Assembly: GCF_024385605.1 (NCBI RefSeq)
Contig: NZ_JANFOJ010000006.1
Coordinates: forward strand, 124,001-188,000
DNA from: Sporolactobacillus sp. STSJ-5
GTDB lineage: Bacteria > Bacillota > Bacilli > Bacillales > Sporolactobacillaceae
DNA length: 64,000 bases
Direction: 5' to 3'
Part shown: positions 16,910-25,931 of the stretch, piece after piece
Layout of the letters: each line of letters opens with the position of its first letter
Position numbering within the stretch: position 1 is the first letter of the stretch
The notes under the pieces: generated by a model
What the model was told of the DNA's origin: nothing
Database searches by the model: none
The model's input: the letters and a program-made list of their open reading frames with translations, nothing else
Position numbers and translations under genes: made by a program

Positions 16910-17656
16910 TTATGTGCGCTGCAAAATTCGGCTCAGAAACCGGCGTGTTCGTTCATGTTGCGGATGCTGAAACAGTTGATCAGGAGTCCCTTCTTCCGAA
17001 ATGACTCCTTGATCAACAAAAATCACTTTATCGGCAACTTCCTGAGCAAACTTCAGCTCATGAGTAACGATAACCATCGTCCACCCTTTTGTCGCCAAAT
17101 CTTTCATAACCTTCAGCACATCAGAAACAAGCTCAGGATCCAGTGCAGAGGTTGGCTCATCGAACAACAGCAGCTTCGGTTTCAGTGCAACGGCACGGGC
17201 AATGCCCACGCGCTGCTGCTGTCCGCCGGAAAGTTGGAAAGGGTATTGATTTTGATAATCGATGAGCCCGACCTGATCCAAGATTTCTCGTGCCTCATCA
17301 ATCGCTCGGTCTTTGGGAATCTTTTGTACAATGACCGGGCCTTCAATCACATTTTCGAGCACGGTTTTGTGAGGAAACAAATTATGGCTCTGAAACACCA
17401 TCGCTGACTGATTTCGAATATCGCGTGTTTCTTTTTTTGATAGTCTTTTGCTAAAATCCACGTGTTTTCCATTGATTTCAAGCGTTCCTTGTTCCGGAAG
17501 TTCAAGCAGATTCAAGCTGCGCAGCAGGGTCGTTTTACCGGAGCCCGAAGGTCCGATAATGACGAGGACCTTCCCTTCATCCAGAGTTAAATCAACGCCC
17601 TTTAAAATTCGGCTTTCGCCAAATGATTTGTGAATATCCATAGCTTGAAGCAGCAT
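16910..17656 (-). CDS. tcyC: Amino-acid (probably cystine) ABC transporter, ATP-binding protein
   Basis: 248 residues, a polar amino-acid uptake ATPase. Walker [10 protein letters not shown] (~residue 36), Q-loop in [12 protein letters not shown] (~85), signature LSGGQQQR (~140), Walker [15 protein letters not shown] (~160) and H-loop IVTHEL. The start follows GGGAGG, 17 bases after the permease gene. The symbol rests on the partner binding protein resembling TcyA of Bacillus; the ATPase alone would not tell the substrate. Confidence 0.88.
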   Translation of the reverse strand: MLLQAMDIHKSFGESRILKGVDLTLDEGKVLVIIGPSGSGKTTLLRSLNLLELPEQGTLEINGKHVDFSKRLSKKETRDIRNQSAMVFQSHNLFPHKTVLENVIEGPVIVQKIPKDRAIDEAREILDQVGLIDYQNQYPFQLSGGQQQRVGIARAVALKPKLLLFDEPTSALDPELVSDVLKVMKDLATKGWTMVIVTHELKFAQEVADKVIFVDQGVISEEGTPDQLFQHPQHERTRRFLSRILQRT

Positions 17657-17673
17657 CTACCTGCCTCCCTTCA

Positions 17674-18366
17674 TTAATGAGTTGCCACATAACGATCAAG
17701 TCTGCTTTCAATGCGTCCCTGAATAATTGAAAGGATGAAACAGAAGACCCAATAAATGAATGCGGCTTCTGAGTAGAGCAGCAGAAAATCATAACTTGTG
17801 GCGGTAATTTCCTGTGCGCGCCGGAAAAGCTCCGTCACCGTAATGGTTGATGCCAATGACGTGTCCTTGACCAAGCTGATAAATGTGTTGGACAGCGGCG
17901 GCACCGAAACACGTGCGGCTTGCGGAAGAATGATCCGCCGCATGACCTGTGCATAGTTCATGCCAATTGTATAGCCCGCTTCCCACTGTCCCTTAGGAAC
18001 AGAGAGGATTGATGCGCGAATCGTTTCCGCCGCATAACCGCCGACATTCATCGACAGCGCGACAACGGCTCCGGCAAACGGACTGACTTCAATACCGAGA
18101 TCCGGCAGGCCATAAAAAATAATCGCCAATTGAACAAGCAGCGGCGTACCGCGAATAATCGAGATATAGACGCGAGCGATTCCTTGTGCCACCTGCACTC
18201 TCGACAAACGCAAGAGTGCCATCAGCATGGCAAGTGCAAGGCCAAAAATAAATGAAATGATGGCAAGCGGAATCGTGTAAATCAGACCGCCTTGGAGAAT
18301 CGGCCAAAACGAATGAAATGCAAGCGGCCAGTCAATCGTGATTTCTCCTAATACAAAGGGTGCCAT
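17674..18366 (-). CDS. tcyB: Amino-acid (probably cystine) ABC transporter, permease
   Basis: 230 residues with about five membrane helices of the HisM/GlnP type. The ATPase-contact loop is the segment starting [20 protein letters not shown] (~residues 128-150). [18 protein letters not shown] is also typical of the family. The ATG directly abuts the stop of the binding-protein gene (18367), indicating coupling. It works as a dimer in the membrane with the 16910 ATPase. Confidence 0.88.
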   Translation of the reverse strand: MAPFVLGEITIDWPLAFHSFWPILQGGLIYTIPLAIISFIFGLALAMLMALLRLSRVQVAQGIARVYISIIRGTPLLVQLAIIFYGLPDLGIEVSPFAGAVVALSMNVGGYAAETIRASILSVPKGQWEAGYTIGMNYAQVMRRIILPQAARVSVPPLSNTFISLVKDTSLASTITVTELFRRAQEITATSYDFLLLYSEAAFIYWVFCFILSIIQGRIESRLDRYVATH

Positions 18367-19161
18367 TTATTTACTGATGTCCTTTCCAAAGTATTTCTCA
18401 GATATTTTCTTTAGTGTACCGTCTTTCTTCATTGCCTTGAGCTGCTTCGTAAATTCTTTGTCCAAATCGCTTCCCTTAAGCACAGGAAAAGCGATGTCTG
18501 CCGCATTGGACTTAACGAGTGCCGCAATTTTGAGATTGCTGTCGTTCGTTTCTTTGAAATATTGCAGCACCGCTCCTTGGTCATTAACGGTTGCATCGAC
18601 ACGTCCCTGGCTCACAAGCTTCAAGGCTTTGGACAATTCGTCCTGACCCACAATGACCGCCCCTGCCTTTTTCGTCATTTCCCCATAGTTACTGGAGAGA
18701 CCTTGGGCAACCTTAACTCCCTTCAAATCGCTCAGTGCTTTAATCTTATTATTATTCTTACGTGTGACAATGACGGACTGGGATGTTGAGTAGACACGTG
18801 AAAAATCATATTTCTTCACGCGCTCGGGTGTCACACCGACATCATTAGAAATCGTGTCAAATCGTTTCGCATTCAGGCCCGCAAACAGTGAATCCCAATT
18901 TGATTCCTTAAATTGTACTTTTACACCCATTCGTTTGCCCACTTCGCGAATCACATCAACATCGAAACCGACCAATTTATTTGTTTTGCTGTCATGATAG
19001 GTATAAGGTGCATAGGTACCTTCAGTTCCAACCTTCAGCACACCTTTTTCCTTAATCTGATCAACTGCGCTTTTGTTTTTGGATGAATGACCTGCCGCGC
19101 TGCATCCAATTAATGAAAATGCAAGTACCGCCATTAAAAAACCCATCAATAATTTCTTCAT
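18367..19161 (-). CDS. tcyA: Cystine-binding lipoprotein of ABC transporter (TcyA-like)
   Basis: 264 residues from ATG at 19161, which follows AGGAGG at normal spacing; the frame is open upstream but has no SD there. Lipoprotein signal with lipobox FSLIGC (~residue 19). It is a family 3 solute-binding protein: IKEKGVLKVGTEGTYAPYTYH, LVGFDVDVIREVGKRMG, FKESNWDSLFAGLNAKRFD and a C-terminal DGTLKKISEKYFGKD. These segments closely resemble B. subtilis TcyA, a cystine binder. I see no T-box or S-box upstream, so sulfur control, if any, would be by a protein such as CymR. Confidence 0.85.
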   Translation of the reverse strand: MKKLLMGFLMAVLAFSLIGCSAAGHSSKNKSAVDQIKEKGVLKVGTEGTYAPYTYHDSKTNKLVGFDVDVIREVGKRMGVKVQFKESNWDSLFAGLNAKRFDTISNDVGVTPERVKKYDFSRVYSTSQSVIVTRKNNNKIKALSDLKGVKVAQGLSSNYGEMTKKAGAVIVGQDELSKALKLVSQGRVDATVNDQGAVLQYFKETNDSNLKIAALVKSNAADIAFPVLKGSDLDKEFTKQLKAMKKDGTLKKISEKYFGKDISK

Positions 19162-19407
19162 TGTTTTTCCTCCTGCTACGTATATCCTTGCTCGTTTCAT
19201 CAAGCCGGATTTGTTTGTCTCCCGTTGCCTATTTTTATATCCGAGTAATTGAATATGTTTTAACGGAATTTCATTCTAACATTTTTCCGAAAAACAAACA
19301 ACACAATTAAAATATGCTTCATTAAAGGTCTTTTATTCACTTCTGGTTGTCAGATCAAATCAGCACAATAATTTTTTCACTATTCTGCTTCTGCCGAGGA
19401 CTATTGT

Positions 19408-19436
19408 TTGAACAGTACATTTAAGCATGGTATACT
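19408..19436 (+). promoter_or_regulatory. Predicted promoter of rpiA
   Basis: TTGAAC (19408-19413) and TATACT (19431-19436) are 17 bases apart, in the 331-base gap between the divergent tcyA and rpiA. Nothing else definable was seen in that gap apart from the palindrome at 19468. Confidence 0.55.
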
Positions 19437-19467
19437 TAAGCCATTAAATAGCACATATTCTTTATAT

Positions 19468-19483
19468 TCGCACATATGTGCGA
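19468..19483. promoter_or_regulatory. Perfect 16-bp palindrome before rpiA
   Basis: TCGCACATATGTGCGA reads the same on both strands. It lies about 25 bases downstream of the predicted transcription start and ends 9 bases before the likely rpiA start codon. It could be an operator for a dimeric repressor or an RNA hairpin covering the start region. Confidence 0.5.
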
Positions 19484-19492
19484 TCGGTGGTG

Positions 19493-20197
19493 ATGAAAAC
19501 GAGCGCTTTTGATATTAAGAAAGAATGTGCCAAAGAAGCTTTGGCGATCATTCCCAATCATTCGATCATTGGCTTAGGCGGAGGCAGTACGATCAGTCAT
19601 CTGATTCATTTTATTAAAGAAAAAGATAATTTTGAGGTGCAAGTTGTCACGCCCTCAATGCAAACAAAGCTACTCTGCTTAGAGAATGGTCTGCAGGTAC
19701 TCCATACAGAGTGCGTCGATCATATTGATTTGGCCTTTGACGGATGCGACCAAGTTGACCAGCAGCTTTTTGCCCTAAAAAGCGGTGGAGGGATTCATGC
19801 ATTAGAGAAACTCATCGGTTCAATGGCTGATGAGTACATCCTTCTCGTTGATGAATCCAAATACGCACAGACATTAACCTTCGAAAAGCCAGTTGTCCTA
19901 GAACTTCTGACCGAGGCTATGGCCTACGTACGCAGCAAGGTTGAACAATTAGGTGGAAGACCGGAGATGCGCCGCAGTGCGGCAAAGGATGGATTCACGA
20001 TCTCCGATAACGGCCATCTTTTAATGGATGTCTATTTTGATCAGGTTAGTGATATTCGAAAACTGGACGACGATTTACAAGCTATCCGCGGCGTCATTGA
20101 TACATCTCTTTTCGTCGATGTTGCAACAAAGGCATTGATCGCCGGCGAAAACGGCATGCGCTGGCTAAGCAAGACATCTCGTGAGGTGAACCATTAA
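19493..20197 (+). CDS. rpiA: Ribose-5-phosphate isomerase A
   Basis: About 234 residues. It interconverts ribose 5-phosphate and ribulose 5-phosphate, feeding the phosphoketolase at 59.6 kb and taking pentose from the deo operon. Visible motifs are the phosphate loop LGGGSTISHLI (~28), LAFDGCDQVD (~80, catalytic Asp pair) and KSGGGIHALEKLI (~95). These diverge somewhat from the textbook DGADE and KGGGGALLREK forms. ATG 19493 is preceded only by a close GGTGG; GTG 19478 is inside the palindrome and lacks an SD, so the start is uncertain. The stop overlaps the next start by one base. Confidence 0.85.
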   Translation: MKTSAFDIKKECAKEALAIIPNHSIIGLGGGSTISHLIHFIKEKDNFEVQVVTPSMQTKLLCLENGLQVLHTECVDHIDLAFDGCDQVDQQLFALKSGGGIHALEKLIGSMADEYILLVDESKYAQTLTFEKPVVLELLTEAMAYVRSKVEQLGGRPEMRRSAAKDGFTISDNGHLLMDVYFDQVSDIRKLDDDLQAIRGVIDTSLFVDVATKALIAGENGMRWLSKTSREVNH

Positions 20198-21165
20198 TGA
20201 GTGATCGAAAATGGGCGATCATCGGTCCCGGAGCCATTGCTGCTGAATTTGCGCAGACGCTGCATGTGAGCGGCCGCAAAATATATGGGGTCGGTTCGCG
20301 AAGCTTGGAACGTGCCCAAGCCTTTGCCGACAAGAATCATATTGAGAAAGCTTACGGAAGTTACGATGAACTTTTAAGTGACCCTGCCATTGACATCGTT
20401 TACCTTTCAACACCTCATTCCAATCATTACAGCTACCTGCTTAAGTGTTTGGAATCAGGCAAACACGTCCTATGCGAAAAGGCAATTACAGTCAGCAGCA
20501 GGCAACTGGATCCTGTCATTCGTTACGCAAAGCAAAAGAATTTGATTGTTGCCGAGGCAATGACGATTTATCACATGCCACTTTATCAAAAGCTGAAGGA
20601 AGTCGTCGAGAGCGGAGCCATTGGCGAAGTCAAAATGGTGAACGTTACCTTCGGCAGCCTAAAACCATATGACGTAAACAATCGTTTCTTCAATATGAAT
20701 CTCGCAGGAGGCGCACTTCTTGATATTGGTGCATACGCCCTGTCCTTTGCGCGTTTCTTTCTCAGCAGCCAGCCTAATGAAATCTTGACCACAGTCAAAC
20801 AATTCGAGACCGGTGCCGATGAACAATCCGGCATTATTTTAAAAAATCCGGATGACCAAATGGCTGTTGTTACACTCACGATGAGAGCGAAATTGCCGAA
20901 ACGGGGAATTGTCACCGGAGATAAAGCTTATATAACTGTGGACAATTTTCCGCGAGCTGATCAAGCGACCATTACCTATCCGGATGGTCGCACGGAAACA
21001 CTTAAAGCCGGAAGCACTGATCAGGCAATGGTTTATGAATACGATTACATGAATGCTGCAGTAAACCGAGAAATTGATGAACAAACACTTCCGCTGACCG
21101 ACAGTGTGATGAAAATTATGACCAACGTGCGTGATCAATGGGGCATCCGCTATCCATTTGAGTAA
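20197..21165 (+). CDS. Gfo/Idh/MocA-family oxidoreductase
   Basis: 322 residues. An N-terminal Rossmann fold (WAIIGPGAIAAEFAQTL, residues 5-21) is followed by YLSTPHSNHY and the family's catalytic-lysine motif, here CEKAIT instead of the usual EKP (~residue 95). The C-terminal dimerisation domain contains GGALLDIGAYAL (~170). It is NAD(P)-dependent and acts on a sugar or cyclic polyol, but the substrate cannot be read. The start overlaps the rpiA stop by one base, so the two genes are translationally coupled, which hints at a sugar-phosphate or sugar substrate. Confidence 0.85.
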   Translation: MSDRKWAIIGPGAIAAEFAQTLHVSGRKIYGVGSRSLERAQAFADKNHIEKAYGSYDELLSDPAIDIVYLSTPHSNHYSYLLKCLESGKHVLCEKAITVSSRQLDPVIRYAKQKNLIVAEAMTIYHMPLYQKLKEVVESGAIGEVKMVNVTFGSLKPYDVNNRFFNMNLAGGALLDIGAYALSFARFFLSSQPNEILTTVKQFETGADEQSGIILKNPDDQMAVVTLTMRAKLPKRGIVTGDKAYITVDNFPRADQATITYPDGRTETLKAGSTDQAMVYEYDYMNAAVNREIDEQTLPLTDSVMKIMTNVRDQWGIRYPFE

Positions 21166-21210
21166 CAGTCGCATCCGTTACAATTAGCATTTTGCATTTG
21201 TTTTAAAAAT

Positions 21211-21224
21211 AGAGAGCGTTTTCT
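21211..21224. promoter_or_regulatory. Possible cre site before the aldehyde dehydrogenase
   Basis: AGAGAGCGTTTTCT matches the CcpA consensus with two mismatches, about 75 bases upstream of the gene. Weak candidate. Confidence 0.3.
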
Positions 21225-21299
21225 TTTTATTTTTTGAAGCTCTGCATTACAATAGACATGTGATATTAATTACACTAAATTTTGAAGGGAAGATGTGCA

Positions 21300-22796
21300 A
21301 TGAGTATTAAAGACACAGTCCTGGAACACGCAGTAGATACTGAATACAAACTATATATCGGCGGTAAATGGGTTGAAGGCTCTGAAGGTAAAAAAATAGC
21401 AAGCTACAATCCTAGCACCGGTGAAAAGCTGACTGAATTCACTGACGCGAGTCATGCCGATGTAGACGCAGCTGTGGAAGCAGCTACAAAAGCATTTGAC
21501 ACATGGAAGGATGTCAGCGTTCAAGAGAAAAGTACTCTGTTGCTTAAGATCGCTGATTTAATTGATGAAAACGCTGATCACCTGGCACTTGTTGAAACAT
21601 TAGATAACGGCAAACCGCTTCGTGAAACAAAGGGAATTGACGTTCCGGCAAGTTCAGATCACTTCCGCTATTTTGCCGGTGTTATCCGTTCCGAAGAAGG
21701 CACGGCTAACGCACTTGACGAAAATACACTGACCATCAATCTAAAGGAACCTATTGGTGTCGTTGGGCAAATTGTTCCTTGGAACTTCCCATTGCTGATG
21801 GCCGCTTGGAAGATTGCTCCTGCAATTGCAGCAGGAAACACGGTTGTCATTCACCCATCTTCTTCAACATCACTGAGTCTGCTCGAATTGGCTAAAATTT
21901 TCGATCAGGCACTCCCAGCAGGAGTCGTGAATGTTATTACCGGACGCGGCTCTGATTCCGGCGATTATATGCTGCATCATCCCGGCTTTGCAAAGCTTGC
22001 GTTCACCGGCTCAACCCAAATCGGTTATGAAGTTGCCGCGGCAGCTGCAAAGCGCTTGATTCCGGCAACCCTTGAACTCGGCGGCAAATCGGCCAACATT
22101 TTCTTTGATGACGCTCCATGGGAACGTGCCATTGAAGGCGCACAGCTCGGCATTCTATTCAATCAAGGCCAAGTATGCTGTGCAGGTTCACGAATCTTCG
22201 TTCAAGAAGGCATCTATGATAAATTCGTTAGCGCACTAAAAGATGCATTCGAGAAAGTTAATGTCGGTTTGCCTTGGGAAGACGGCGTTCAAATGGGTGC
22301 TCAAGTCAACAAACGGCAACTGGAAAAGATCTTGGAATATGTTAAGATCGGCCAGGATGAAGGCGCAAAGCTTGTGACCGGCGGATGCCAGCTGACGGAC
22401 AACAACCTCGATAAAGGTGTCTTCATGGCCCCAACGCTTCTTGCAGACGCAAATAACGACATGCGAATCGCTCAGGAAGAAATCTTCGGACCGGTTGCAA
22501 CGGTTATCAAATTTAAAGATGCAGATGAAGCAATTAAACTCGCAAACCAATCGGATTACGGTCTTGGCGGTGCGGTATGGACACAAGATATCAACAAGGC
22601 ACTCCGTGTCGCTCGCAGCGTACGTACCGGTCGTATGTGGGTCAACACCTACAACCAGCTTCCTGCAGGTGCTCCATTCGGCGGCTACAAGAAATCCGGT
22701 ATCGGACGTGAAACGTATAAGAGTATTCTTGATGCTTATACGCAAACGAAGAATATCTACATCAGCACAAAAGAAACAGTTGACGGTCTCTATTAA
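21300..22796 (+). CDS. NAD(P)-dependent aldehyde dehydrogenase
   Basis: 498 residues from ATG at 21300, 7 bases after AGGGAAG. It belongs to the aldehyde dehydrogenase superfamily: IVPWNFPLLMAAWK and FTGSTQIG (cofactor site), catalytic Glu in LELGGKSANI (~262) and catalytic Cys in NQGQVCCAGSR (~296; a double Cys, the second position being the usual nucleophile). The C-terminal PFGGYKKSGIGRE is complete. It oxidises aldehydes to acids; the natural substrate is not evident. It is a single-gene unit with a terminator and a possible cre site upstream. Confidence 0.9.
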   Translation: MSIKDTVLEHAVDTEYKLYIGGKWVEGSEGKKIASYNPSTGEKLTEFTDASHADVDAAVEAATKAFDTWKDVSVQEKSTLLLKIADLIDENADHLALVETLDNGKPLRETKGIDVPASSDHFRYFAGVIRSEEGTANALDENTLTINLKEPIGVVGQIVPWNFPLLMAAWKIAPAIAAGNTVVIHPSSSTSLSLLELAKIFDQALPAGVVNVITGRGSDSGDYMLHHPGFAKLAFTGSTQIGYEVAAAAAKRLIPATLELGGKSANIFFDDAPWERAIEGAQLGILFNQGQVCCAGSRIFVQEGIYDKFVSALKDAFEKVNVGLPWEDGVQMGAQVNKRQLEKILEYVKIGQDEGAKLVTGGCQLTDNNLDKGVFMAPTLLADANNDMRIAQEEIFGPVATVIKFKDADEAIKLANQSDYGLGGAVWTQDINKALRVARSVRTGRMWVNTYNQLPAGAPFGGYKKSGIGRETYKSILDAYTQTKNIYISTKETVDGLY

Positions 22797-22822
22797 TCAG
22801 GTCTGTCATTCTATCAGAAAGA

Positions 22823-22856
22823 GACGAATGCTTCACGCATTCGCCTTTTTCTTTAT
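22823..22856 (+). terminator. Terminator of aldehyde dehydrogenase gene
   Basis: CGAATGC / GCATTCG stem with a 5-base loop followed by CCTTTTTCTTT. Confidence 0.85.
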
Positions 22857-22893
22857 TTTTGATTAAACATATCAAATTACTTGTATTTATTGC

Positions 22894-22922
22894 TTGACAA
22901 ATAAAACACAGCACGATAAACT
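22894..22922 (+). promoter_or_regulatory. Promoter of the S-box transcript
   Basis: Consensus TTGACA (22894-22899), 17-base spacer, TAAACT (22917-22922). Transcription would start about 12 bases before the riboswitch. Confidence 0.75.
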
Positions 22923-22940
22923 GTACACAATTAAATAAAT

Positions 22941-23041
22941 CTTATCAAGAGTGGCGGAGGGACTGGCCCGACGAAGCCCGACAACCAGCACGTTTGATGT
23001 GTATGGTGTTAATTCCAGCAGATTAAATTCTGGCAGATAAG
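22941..23041 (+). ncRNA. SAM-I (S-box) riboswitch aptamer
   Basis: The S-box core is recognisable throughout. It has CTTATCAAGAG opening P1, GGCGGAGGGACTGGCCC, GAAGCCCGACAACC, GTGTTAATTCCAGCAG and the closing CTGGCAGATAAG. It binds S-adenosylmethionine and, through the terminator that follows, shuts off the downstream sulfhydrylase gene when SAM is plentiful. Confidence 0.97.
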
Positions 23042-23057
23042 AAAAGAACCGGCGAAT

Positions 23058-23098
23058 AAGGCCGCTTCCCTATCTACTCTGCGGGAAGCGGTCTTTTA
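23058..23098 (+). terminator. Riboswitch-controlled terminator
   Basis: GGCCGCTTCCC and GGGAAGCGGTC form a strong stem followed by TTTT, between the SAM aptamer and the sulfhydrylase gene. It is the expression platform of the S-box. Confidence 0.85.
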
Positions 23099-23165
23099 AT
23101 CTGCGCACCCTTTTTTCTAAGATTTTATTTAATGTAAAACTTAAAGAACATAGGGAGAGATGAAC

Positions 23166-24470
23166 ATGGCAGAGGAAAGAAAATATGGTTTTGAGACTTT
23201 GCAGGTACACGCAGGTCAAGTGCCTGATCCTGCAACAGGTGCACGTGCCGTACCAATCTATCAGACTACTTCATTTGTATTCAAGGATGCAGACGAAGCA
23301 GCAGACTTCTTTCAATTGAAAAGGCCGGGCAATGTGTATGCACGCATTATGAACCCAACTGAAGATGTCTTTGAACAGCGCGTTGCTCAGCTTGAAGGCG
23401 GATCCGCAGCTCTTGCCACCTCTTCAGGACTTGCGGCGATTACGTACGCCATTTTGAATGTTGCAAATGCCGGTGATCATATTGTTGCTGCCTCTACCTT
23501 GTACGGTGGTACGTATGAATTGTTCAATGTCACTTTGAAAAAACTCGGTATTGATGTCACATTCGTTGATCCGGATGATCCGGAAAATTTCCGCGCAGCA
23601 ATCCGTGATAATACAAAAGCACTCTACGGTGAAACGATTGGTAACCCGAAAATCAATATTCTCGATATCGAAGCCGTTGCCAATATCGCACACGAAAATA
23701 AAATTCCTCTCATTGTTGACAACACCTTCGGAACACCTTACCTCGTTCGTCCAATCGAATTCGGCGCAGATGTCGTTGTCCATTCTGCTACGAAATTTAT
23801 TGGTGGCCACGGAACTGCTATCGGAGGCATTCTCGTTGACGGAGGAAAATTTGACTGGCGGGCAAGTGGCAAATTCCCTGATTTCACAACACCGGACAAA
23901 AGCTACGGCGGCTTGGTCTATGCTGATCTCGCACCTGCTTCATTCGCTGCAAAAGCACGTGTTCAGCTGCTGCGCAACACAGGCGCAACAGTCAGCCCGC
24001 AGAATGCATTCCTGTTCCTGCAAGGCTTGGAATCTCTTTCCCTGCGTGTGGAACGCCATGTTCAAAATGCACGCAAAGTTGCTGAGTTTTTAAACAATCA
24101 TCCGAAAATCACATGGGTAAACTATCCTGAACTTGATGGCAACCCATACAAAGAACTGTCAAAAAAATACTTTCCAAAAGGTCCCGGATCGATTTTCACA
24201 TTTGGCGTGAAAGGCGGACTACAAGCAGGTAAGACATTAATCAACAATGTAAAGCTGTTCTCATTGCTCGCCAATGTGGCCGATGCAAAATCGCTGATCA
24301 TTCATCCGGCAAGCACGACACATGCTGAATTGACTCCGGAAGAACAGGCCGTTACCGGTGTAACACCCGAACTGATTCGTGTATCCATTGGTATCGAAAG
24401 CGTTGACGACATCATCTATGATCTGGAACAGGCATTGGCAAAAGTTCCGGACGCGGTCGCAGCTAAATAA
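23166..24470 (+). CDS. metY: O-acetylhomoserine aminocarboxypropyltransferase (sulfhydrylase)
   Basis: 434 residues from ATG at 23166, 8 bases after GGGAG; an ATG 6 bases earlier is too close to the SD. It is a Cys/Met-metabolism PLP enzyme: [31 protein letters not shown], and the PLP lysine in [18 protein letters not shown] (~residue 205). C-terminal [11 protein letters not shown] and [10 protein letters not shown] are typical. The ~430-residue length with an insertion after the PLP site fits O-acetylhomoserine sulfhydrylase (MetY) rather than the shorter MetB/MetC. It makes homocysteine from O-acetylhomoserine and sulfide. The SAM riboswitch upstream supports a methionine role. Confidence 0.9.
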   Translation: MAEERKYGFETLQVHAGQVPDPATGARAVPIYQTTSFVFKDADEAADFFQLKRPGNVYARIMNPTEDVFEQRVAQLEGGSAALATSSGLAAITYAILNVANAGDHIVAASTLYGGTYELFNVTLKKLGIDVTFVDPDDPENFRAAIRDNTKALYGETIGNPKINILDIEAVANIAHENKIPLIVDNTFGTPYLVRPIEFGADVVVHSATKFIGGHGTAIGGILVDGGKFDWRASGKFPDFTTPDKSYGGLVYADLAPASFAAKARVQLLRNTGATVSPQNAFLFLQGLESLSLRVERHVQNARKVAEFLNNHPKITWVNYPELDGNPYKELSKKYFPKGPGSIFTFGVKGGLQAGKTLINNVKLFSLLANVADAKSLIIHPASTTHAELTPEEQAVTGVTPELIRVSIGIESVDDIIYDLEQALAKVPDAVAAK

Positions 24471-24512
24471 TAGAATAGACAAAGAGTAAAGCTATCGGGG
24501 GTTATTAACTAG

Positions 24513-24552
24513 AAGGAGCCTGCAAACGATTTAGTTTGCAGGCTCCTTATTA
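24513..24552. terminator. Bidirectional terminator between metY and ndh
   Basis: A perfect 15-bp stem (AAGGAGCCTGCAAAC with its complement, 6-base loop) between two convergent genes, followed by TATTATTTTTT on the plus strand. Confidence 0.9.
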
Positions 24553-24556
24553 TTTT

Positions 24557-25765
24557 TTATTTGTTCAGGCTGAATCTCCCTTTTTTTATCATGGTTTCAA
24601 CACCGCCGATTTTTGCCAGCGATCGGTTTTCAATCACTTTTTTCATAATGGATGCCGGTCGGCCTTTGAGATTTCTGCCCATAATTTCTCCGACCGCATC
24701 ATTGCGGCCAAGCGAACACACGGTGCCCATAAATTTAAAGACAAACGGCTTTGTCGACGCTTCCTCAATCCTTGCATTCAAGTTATATGCCGCACAATCC
24801 GCTTGCTGCATCGCAATTTGCGCGGTGGTCGGATAGGGACGACCATCTTCCGGATTAATGACAGCTGAACAATCGCCTATAATCAGAATTTCCGGATGAT
24901 CAGGAACAGATAAGTCATCGTTAACAATCACGCGACCGCGGCGCTGCGCAAATCCCGATGCACTGACAACAGAACTTCCGCTGACTCCCCCGGTCCAAAC
25001 AAATGTACCGGCCTGAAGCGTTTTGATTTGATCACCTGATTTGTAATAGATCCGTTCAGCATCAATACCGCTGACCCTGCCGATTATAAATTCAACACCG
25101 TTCTCGCTCAGCTTATGTGCGCCGTATTCCGCCAATTTTCGATTGAACATCGGAAGCGCATGAGGCGTTGGTTCAATACACAGGATACGTACTAAACTCC
25201 GATCCACTTGGAACTGTTCAATAAGTTTCGGAATGCGATGAGTCAGTTCTCCCAAAAATTCAAAACTTGTAAACCCTGCACCGCCGACTGCAATCACCAA
25301 ATGCTCCGGACGGTGATCATTACTCCATTTTTCAAACTGATTTTCAATATGATCTTTTATTTTCGTTACAGAAGGAATATCTGCGATGGACAGACCATAG
25401 CGATTCATGCCTTTGATACCGAAATATTCCGGTTCAAAACCCAATCCAATCAGCAAATAGTCATAGGAAACAGGATCATGATCCTTCAGGAAGACCTGTC
25501 TTGCTTCCTTGTCCACATGCAGGACAGTACCCTGAATAAATGTTGTCTGCTTTTGATCAATAACAAGATTAAGTGAATAGCAAATTTCATCTGAATTCGA
25601 TGTCCCGGCTGCAACCTCATGAAGTGAAGTCGTTTCACAATGGTAATTGTTCTTATCAATAAGAATAAGGTCTGCATTTGGTTTCATTTTTTGCAATTTC
25701 TTTAATGTGCGCAATCCTCCATAACCTGCTCCAAGAATGACAATTCGTTTTTTAGCCAAAATCAT
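24557..25765 (-). CDS. ndh: Type II NADH dehydrogenase
   Basis: About 402 residues. It is a membrane-attached flavoprotein that oxidises NADH and reduces quinone without pumping protons. FAD-binding motif RIVILGAGYGG (N-terminus), second Rossmann motif HLVIAVGGAGFTSFEFLGEL (~155), and IGDCSAVINPEDGRPYPTTAQIAMQQ (~295), which is typical of NDH-2. The C-terminal amphipathic end (MIKKGRFSLNK) fits membrane attachment. GTG 25768, ATG 25765 and TTG 25759 are all possible; SD spacing is short for the first two and good for TTG. A perfect cre site lies upstream. Confidence 0.88.
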   Translation of the reverse strand: MILAKKRIVILGAGYGGLRTLKKLQKMKPNADLILIDKNNYHCETTSLHEVAAGTSNSDEICYSLNLVIDQKQTTFIQGTVLHVDKEARQVFLKDHDPVSYDYLLIGLGFEPEYFGIKGMNRYGLSIADIPSVTKIKDHIENQFEKWSNDHRPEHLVIAVGGAGFTSFEFLGELTHRIPKLIEQFQVDRSLVRILCIEPTPHALPMFNRKLAEYGAHKLSENGVEFIIGRVSGIDAERIYYKSGDQIKTLQAGTFVWTGGVSGSSVVSASGFAQRRGRVIVNDDLSVPDHPEILIIGDCSAVINPEDGRPYPTTAQIAMQQADCAAYNLNARIEEASTKPFVFKFMGTVCSLGRNDAVGEIMGRNLKGRPASIMKKVIENRSLAKIGGVETMIKKGRFSLNK

Positions 25766-25856
25766 CACGTCCTTTCATTATTTTTTTATATGCTCAAAAA
25801 TTACTCATTGCATCGTCACATTCTGTTCACATTTTCCTTCTTTATTGTAGCTCAAC

Positions 25857-25873
25857 ATGTAAACGCTTACAAT
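25857..25873. promoter_or_regulatory. cre site (CcpA) upstream of ndh
   Basis: TGTAAACGCTTACAA (25858-25872), a near-perfect palindrome that matches the consensus WTGNAANCGNWNNCW fully when read on the minus strand. It lies about 90 bases upstream of the ndh start, in the promoter area. Confidence 0.7.
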
Positions 25874-25887
25874 AACGAAAGTAAAAA

Positions 25888-25914
25888 TAAATGCCATCCG
25901 TCTTAACCGGATGG
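25888..25914 (-). terminator. Terminator of the tRNA gene
   Basis: GCCATCCG / CGGATGGC stem with a 7-base loop. On the minus strand it is followed by ATTTATTTTTA, 20 bases after the tRNA. Confidence 0.75.
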
Positions 25915-25931
25915 CTGCTTTTCGTTTATAG

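Noticed and set aside
19162-19407. S-box or T-box upstream of the cystine transporter
   Set aside because: No core elements of either class found in the gap.
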